Shown: positions 5,030 to 7,720 of the stretch, one piece after another
Layout of the letters: the number at the start of each line of letters is the position of its first letter
How positions within the stretch are numbered: the first letter of the stretch is position 1
Assembly: GCA_030594675.1 (NCBI GenBank)
Contig: JAUVES010000025.1
Location: 1-7,720 of the forward strand
Direction of reading: 5' to 3'
DNA: 7,720 bases
Source: Candidatus Nanohaloarchaea archaeon
GTDB taxonomy: Archaea; EX4484-52; GLR71
The notes under the pieces: model-generated
What the model saw: the letters and a program-made list of their open reading frames with translations, nothing else
Told to the model about the DNA's origin: nothing
Databases searched by the model: none
Program-made: the position numbers and the translations under genes

Positions 5030-7279
5030 TTACGGCACTATGCACTCAGCATAACCTGTATCATTTCTTGTAGAAAGAGAAAACATGCCATTATAGATAT
5101 ATGTATACTCAGCATACGCAATTATAGTTCTCTGTGAAGAACCCTCACCCAAATCATCGGCAAAGCTGGTTGAGTCATACTTAAAAGGACAGTAAAATTC
5201 TTCTGGACCACTAAAGCCATCATTAAGAGAAAGGTCAGCAGAACTGATTTCTGCAAGCAATGCTGGCTTTAATGTATAAGCATTCAAAGTGGGGGAAGGG
5301 CTTGAAGAAGGAGGAAGCGCTACCAAGTCACAAGATGTGCCTAAACCCTGTGGTATCAGCTTATTTGATATATACACCTCAAACATGCTTATAGCCCCCC
5401 GGCCATTATGTATATCTGCAAGCTCAAAACTTAGGCCAAAAATTTCGCTAGGTTCCAGTACAACTGGCTGCTTATCTTCATCAGGAGATATAGACAGCGA
5501 AAATGGGCCTATCGTTGATATAGATCTCCTTGGCATCAAATAATCCACTTCCTTTCCCTGCTCAACCATATCCTGCCACCAGTCAAAGCTTGCAAAAGTA
5601 AGCTCAAGGCGTGAAGAAATATCATACTTGTACAGGACAAAAACAGGAGCTTCAAAATTACCTAAAAAACATGCGGGTGCAGTAATACTAACTCTTATTG
5701 TCTTATCCTTTTTGCTTGGGATATTAGGATACAGCTTATAGAAGTACTCAGGAGGTATGGTAACACCCGGATAATTAATCGCATCGAAACCAGTATCAAG
5801 ATCAATGAAACCTCTCTGGTTGCCATGTATATCAGAACCATTGATAAGAAACAATGCAGTATCAATTGGTTTATCACCCAGATTAACTGCTTTCCAGGCA
5901 GAATGCACAATCCGTGTAGGTCTTATCTCCTTTTTATTTACGACCATGCTAGGCTGCGCAAGACCTGGTTTAAAATCAATAAGAGTTCCATTAGAAAGAT
6001 CAAGATTAATATTCGCATCAAGTGGTTGATCATTTTCACAAAGCATAGGCGCAATGAAGCACCAAAAATTAAAAGGTTTTGAATCAGAAGTAGATGCAGT
6101 AGGGTCAGAAGTAGGAATATCTGAACCAGAGCCGGAATCTGAACCACCTATAGATTCAGCCAAAGACGATGCAATTGGTATAAGTGAAAAAATAAAGGCT
6201 ATAAACAAAAGCAAAACACCGGCCCATATAAGGCTCTTAAGGCTTATTGAAGTGCCTGAACTTGAATATTTCAGAAGCACAAGAATCCACATGACAGGAA
6301 TATGCTGCAATTCAAAGACAAATGTGATAGGTGCCCAGAAAAAATTAATAAGAAATAAAACCATAAGTATTGCAAAGCTGACCCAGTCATGATTTTTATT
6401 ATTGCATTTTGAATCAACAAGAAACCATACAATAAAAAATGCTTCAATTGCAAAAATAAGAGGCACATCATCATATGGTTCAGGCATCACATCAAAAGTA
6501 TTGCCCATCAGGCCAGAGAAACCGACATAAGCACCTATAAGAGCAAGAAGTATAAAAAGCAGGCTAAACCCTTTAGGCTTATCATTGACTGCACCGCCAT
6601 CCTTTTCCCCTTCCACAGCAATTTGAACCTTAGGGTCTTCTACTTTTGCTGGAGGTGATGCCTGCGGTGGCTCGCCTTCTTCCTTAACAACTTCCTCAAT
6701 AATTTGAGTCTTTTCTCCATCTTTTGGCGAGACAATCGCTCCGGAAGGTGCAGCTGCATTTTTTTCAGAAGCTTCTGCTGCTGTATCAGCAATTTTTGCC
6801 ACTTTATCAGTTTTCTCAGCTACATCATCTAATTTATCAGCCAAATGACCCATCTTATCTGCTGTATCCTTAGAGCCAAAAGCAGCTGCCACCTGTGCAG
6901 CAGTACGGGCACCCTTCGCACCAGTCTTTACTCCTTTATCAACATTTTCAATAGTTTTATTTGCTTTCTCAATCCCATTGACCTCTTTCTCCTCAGCCTT
7001 AATATCAGCTTTCTCTGCCTTATTTATCTTCTTTATCTTGTCCTGTTCAGCCTTAAGTAAGTTTTTCTTTGCAATGCGCTGTAATTTATAAAGTTCAAGT
7101 GTCCCAGAAGCAGAATTAATGAAAGTTTTATCTTCAGGATGAACTTCACGAAAATTATCCAACGCCATCTGTCTCTTGTTTATCTCTTCATCCAACTCAC
7201 TTACCTGCATCTGAAGTTTAGAAATCTTACTTGCTGCATCATTTCTCTCATTACTGCGCTCTGAAGAGACTTCATCCAT
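5030..7279 (-). CDS. Polytopic membrane protein: cytoplasmic coiled coil, ~5 membrane segments, lipoprotein-like ectodomain
   Basis: From ATG 7277-7279 the protein has 749 residues; an in-frame TTG at 7294 is a weaker start. Residues 12-50 form heptad-like coiled coil. Residues 60-175 are Lys/Ala/Glu/Asp-rich and strongly helical, with repeated A-D-K-x-x-x-x-A amphipathic phrases. A Pro/Glu/Lys linker (about 178-235) leads to hydrophobic segments at about 238-256, 273-288, 300-320, 327-337 and 350-373. With the Lys-rich N-terminus inside, five crossings put the C-terminus outside. A Ser/Asp/Gly spacer (about 375-402) resembles the lipoprotein spacers. The ectodomain (405-749) has Cys407/Cys414, Cys537 at the CYPY position, T-I-G-P (589-592), the pair Cys650/Cys697 around an enlarged Pro/Ser-rich hairpin, and E-Y-T-Y (724-727), the same order as the three lipoproteins downstream. 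No ATPase, kinase or protease motif is visible. It may be the membrane subunit that links the lipoproteins to the cytoplasm; that is inference. Confidence 0.88.
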   Translation of the reverse strand: MDEVSSERSNERNDAASKISKLQMQVSELDEEINKRQMALDNFREVHPEDKTFINSASGTLELYKLQRIAKKNLLKAEQDKIKKINKAEKADIKAEEKEVNGIEKANKTIENVDKGVKTGAKGARTAAQVAAAFGSKDTADKMGHLADKLDDVAEKTDKVAKIADTAAEASEKNAAAPSGAIVSPKDGEKTQIIEEVVKEEGEPPQASPPAKVEDPKVQIAVEGEKDGGAVNDKPKGFSLLFILLALIGAYVGFSGLMGNTFDVMPEPYDDVPLIFAIEAFFIVWFLVDSKCNNKNHDWVSFAILMVLFLINFFWAPITFVFELQHIPVMWILVLLKYSSSGTSISLKSLIWAGVLLLFIAFIFSLIPIASSLAESIGGSDSGSGSDIPTSDPTASTSDSKPFNFWCFIAPMLCENDQPLDANINLDLSNGTLIDFKPGLAQPSMVVNKKEIRPTRIVHSAWKAVNLGDKPIDTALFLINGSDIHGNQRGFIDLDTGFDAINYPGVTIPPEYFYKLYPNIPSKKDKTIRVSITAPACFLGNFEAPVFVLYKYDISSRLELTFASFDWWQDMVEQGKEVDYLMPRRSISTIGPFSLSISPDEDKQPVVLEPSEIFGLSFELADIHNGRGAISMFEVYISNKLIPQGLGTSCDLVALPPSSSPSPTLNAYTLKPALLAEISSADLSLNDGFSGPEEFYCPFKYDSTSFADDLGEGSSQRTIIAYAEYTYIYNGMFSLSTRNDTGYAECIVP

Positions 7280-7285
7280 AAAAAA

Positions 7286-7290
7286 ACCTT
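7286..7290 (-). promoter_or_regulatory. Weak Shine-Dalgarno (AAGGT) ahead of the 749-residue membrane protein
   Basis: The minus strand reads AAGGT, 6 bases before ATG 7279-7277. The match to the 16S anti-Shine-Dalgarno is short, but the position is right and it favours this ATG over the TTG at 7294. Confidence 0.4.
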
Positions 7291-7340
7291 GCAATAAAAA
7301 ACAGTCAAAAAGATCTGTATAAAAAATAATTGTGCAACCT

Positions 7341-7350
7341 ATTTAATATA
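7341..7350 (-). promoter_or_regulatory. Possible TATA box for the 749-residue membrane protein
   Basis: The minus strand reads CTTATATTAAATAGG just after the stop of the upstream gene and a short T5 run (7362-7358). It would start transcripts near 7320, giving a leader of about 40 bases. A second candidate, TTTTTTATAC near 7317-7326, would give a leader of about 15 bases. I cannot choose between them; readthrough from the upstream gene, 83 bases away, is also possible. Confidence 0.4.
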
Positions 7351-7362
7351 AGTTACTAAAAA

Positions 7363-7719
7363 TCAGAAAAGGCTAAAGCTGTTGCTATCATCAGCAATCC
7401 TTATATCAACATCTGAAAGCTTGTAGATGCCATAGGTGGAAAATTTAAGCGTATTGGTCTTATCCTTCCTGAAACGATCCTGTGAAATAATGATCTGGTT
7501 CTCATAGAGTTCTGTATCATGTTCAAGAATCCTGTCATTTAAGTAAATCTCAAAAGGCCTGTCACTGGAAACTTTTTCTGCATAAAATTCAAGAACAACA
7601 GTCTTATTATACATCTTATCATAGGTCTTATCATCAATAAATATTGCATGCTCTGATACTGCAGCCCTGTCAGAATCAAAATAGCTTATTGTCATAAGCG
7701 CATCGCGTATTTCATACAT
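7363..7719 (-). CDS. C-terminal part of a beta-rich protein of unknown function (5'-partial)
   Basis: The frame is open to the right edge and ends at TGA 7363-7365; 118 codons are visible if counted from the ATG at 7719. That ATG is the second base from the edge, so nothing upstream can be judged. The chain has no signal peptide and begins in the middle of an ordinary beta pattern, so it is most likely the end of a longer protein. Alternating hydrophobic strands are visible, for example V-V-L-E-F-Y-A-E, F-E-I-Y-L-N-D-R, Q-I-I-I-S-Q, N-T-L-K-F-S-T and V-D-I-R-I-A. Together they look like a jelly-roll or carbohydrate-binding-like beta sandwich, though no family could be named. It contains no Cys, unlike the neighbours. 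It lies 83 bases upstream of the membrane protein gene on the same strand and may belong to the same cluster. Confidence 0.75.
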   Translation of the reverse strand: MYEIRDALMTISYFDSDRAAVSEHAIFIDDKTYDKMYNKTVVLEFYAEKVSSDRPFEIYLNDRILEHDTELYENQIIISQDRFRKDKTNTLKFSTYGIYKLSDVDIRIADDSNSFSLF

Positions 7720-7720
7720 A

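Noticed and set aside
6054..6392. A 112-codon plus-strand frame over the membrane segments of the 749-residue protein
   Set aside because: It is antisense to a gene with clear membrane-protein features, with no promoter or ribosome site of its own.
7280..7294. TTG start for the 749-residue protein, five codons upstream
   Set aside because: The ATG at 7279 has a correctly placed AAGGT that lies within the proposed extra codons. A leaderless TTG start is possible but less likely.
1..7720. Mobile element, CRISPR array, tRNA/rRNA or phage genes
   Set aside because: No terminal inverted repeats with a transposase, no repeat-spacer pattern, no cloverleaf-like segment and no recognisable phage or conjugation protein were seen. 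Similarity of the layout to a secretion system rests only on architecture, since no ATPase is in the window.

Overview
The window looks like a piece of an AT-rich archaeal chromosome. A small-genome DPANN lineage such as a Woesearchaeota or Pacearchaeota relative is my best guess, but this rests on style and not on a marker gene. The archaeal signs are: purine-rich BRE plus TATA-like boxes about 26 bases ahead of expected transcript starts; start codons that sit almost at those transcript starts (leaderless style); one good GGTGAT Shine-Dalgarno; T-tract terminators; and surface proteins made of repeated Ig-like 'COG1361/NEW3-like' beta domains. No replication, translation or metabolic gene is present to fix the taxon.

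Layout. Bases 1-1809 (+) hold the 3' part of a large surface protein. It has tandem Ig-like domains of about 100 residues, each with a regularly placed cysteine pair, then one membrane helix and a lysine-rich cytoplasmic tail of about 100 residues. It runs off the left edge, so its start is not in the window. It converges on a block of five genes on the minus strand. Read in the direction of transcription these are: the 3' end of a beta-rich protein of unknown function (7363-7719, cut by the right edge); a 749-residue membrane protein with a helical cytoplasmic N-terminus, about five membrane segments and a large ectodomain (5030-7279); and three lipoproteins of 322-326 residues (3946-4917, 2904-3872, 1855-2835).

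How they fit together. The three lipoproteins and the ectodomain of the 749-residue protein appear to be one diverged paralogous family. All four share, in the same order, an N-terminal beta domain, a conserved cysteine region (CYPY in two of them), a T-x-G-P junction, a Cys pair flanking a hairpin of variable length, and a C-terminal Y-x-Y strand. The same ectodomain is therefore tethered in two ways: by lipid in three copies, and by a polytopic membrane segment joined to a cytoplasmic coiled coil in one. This suggests an extracytoplasmic assembly with one membrane-spanning subunit that could link it to the cytoplasm. Its function cannot be read from the sequence; a surface or secretion-type complex, adhesion, or envelope sensing are all open.

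Gene control. Each lipoprotein gene has its own TATA-like element in the short gap before it, so they are probably separate transcripts and not one strict operon. The gaps are compact. In at least one of them a hairpin/T-tract terminator overlaps the stop codon of one gene and abuts the promoter of the next. Several start codons were moved inward from the longest open frame using promoter spacing or Shine-Dalgarno evidence. I saw no tRNA, rRNA, CRISPR array, insertion sequence or attachment site. No stretch over 300 bases lacks a gene.
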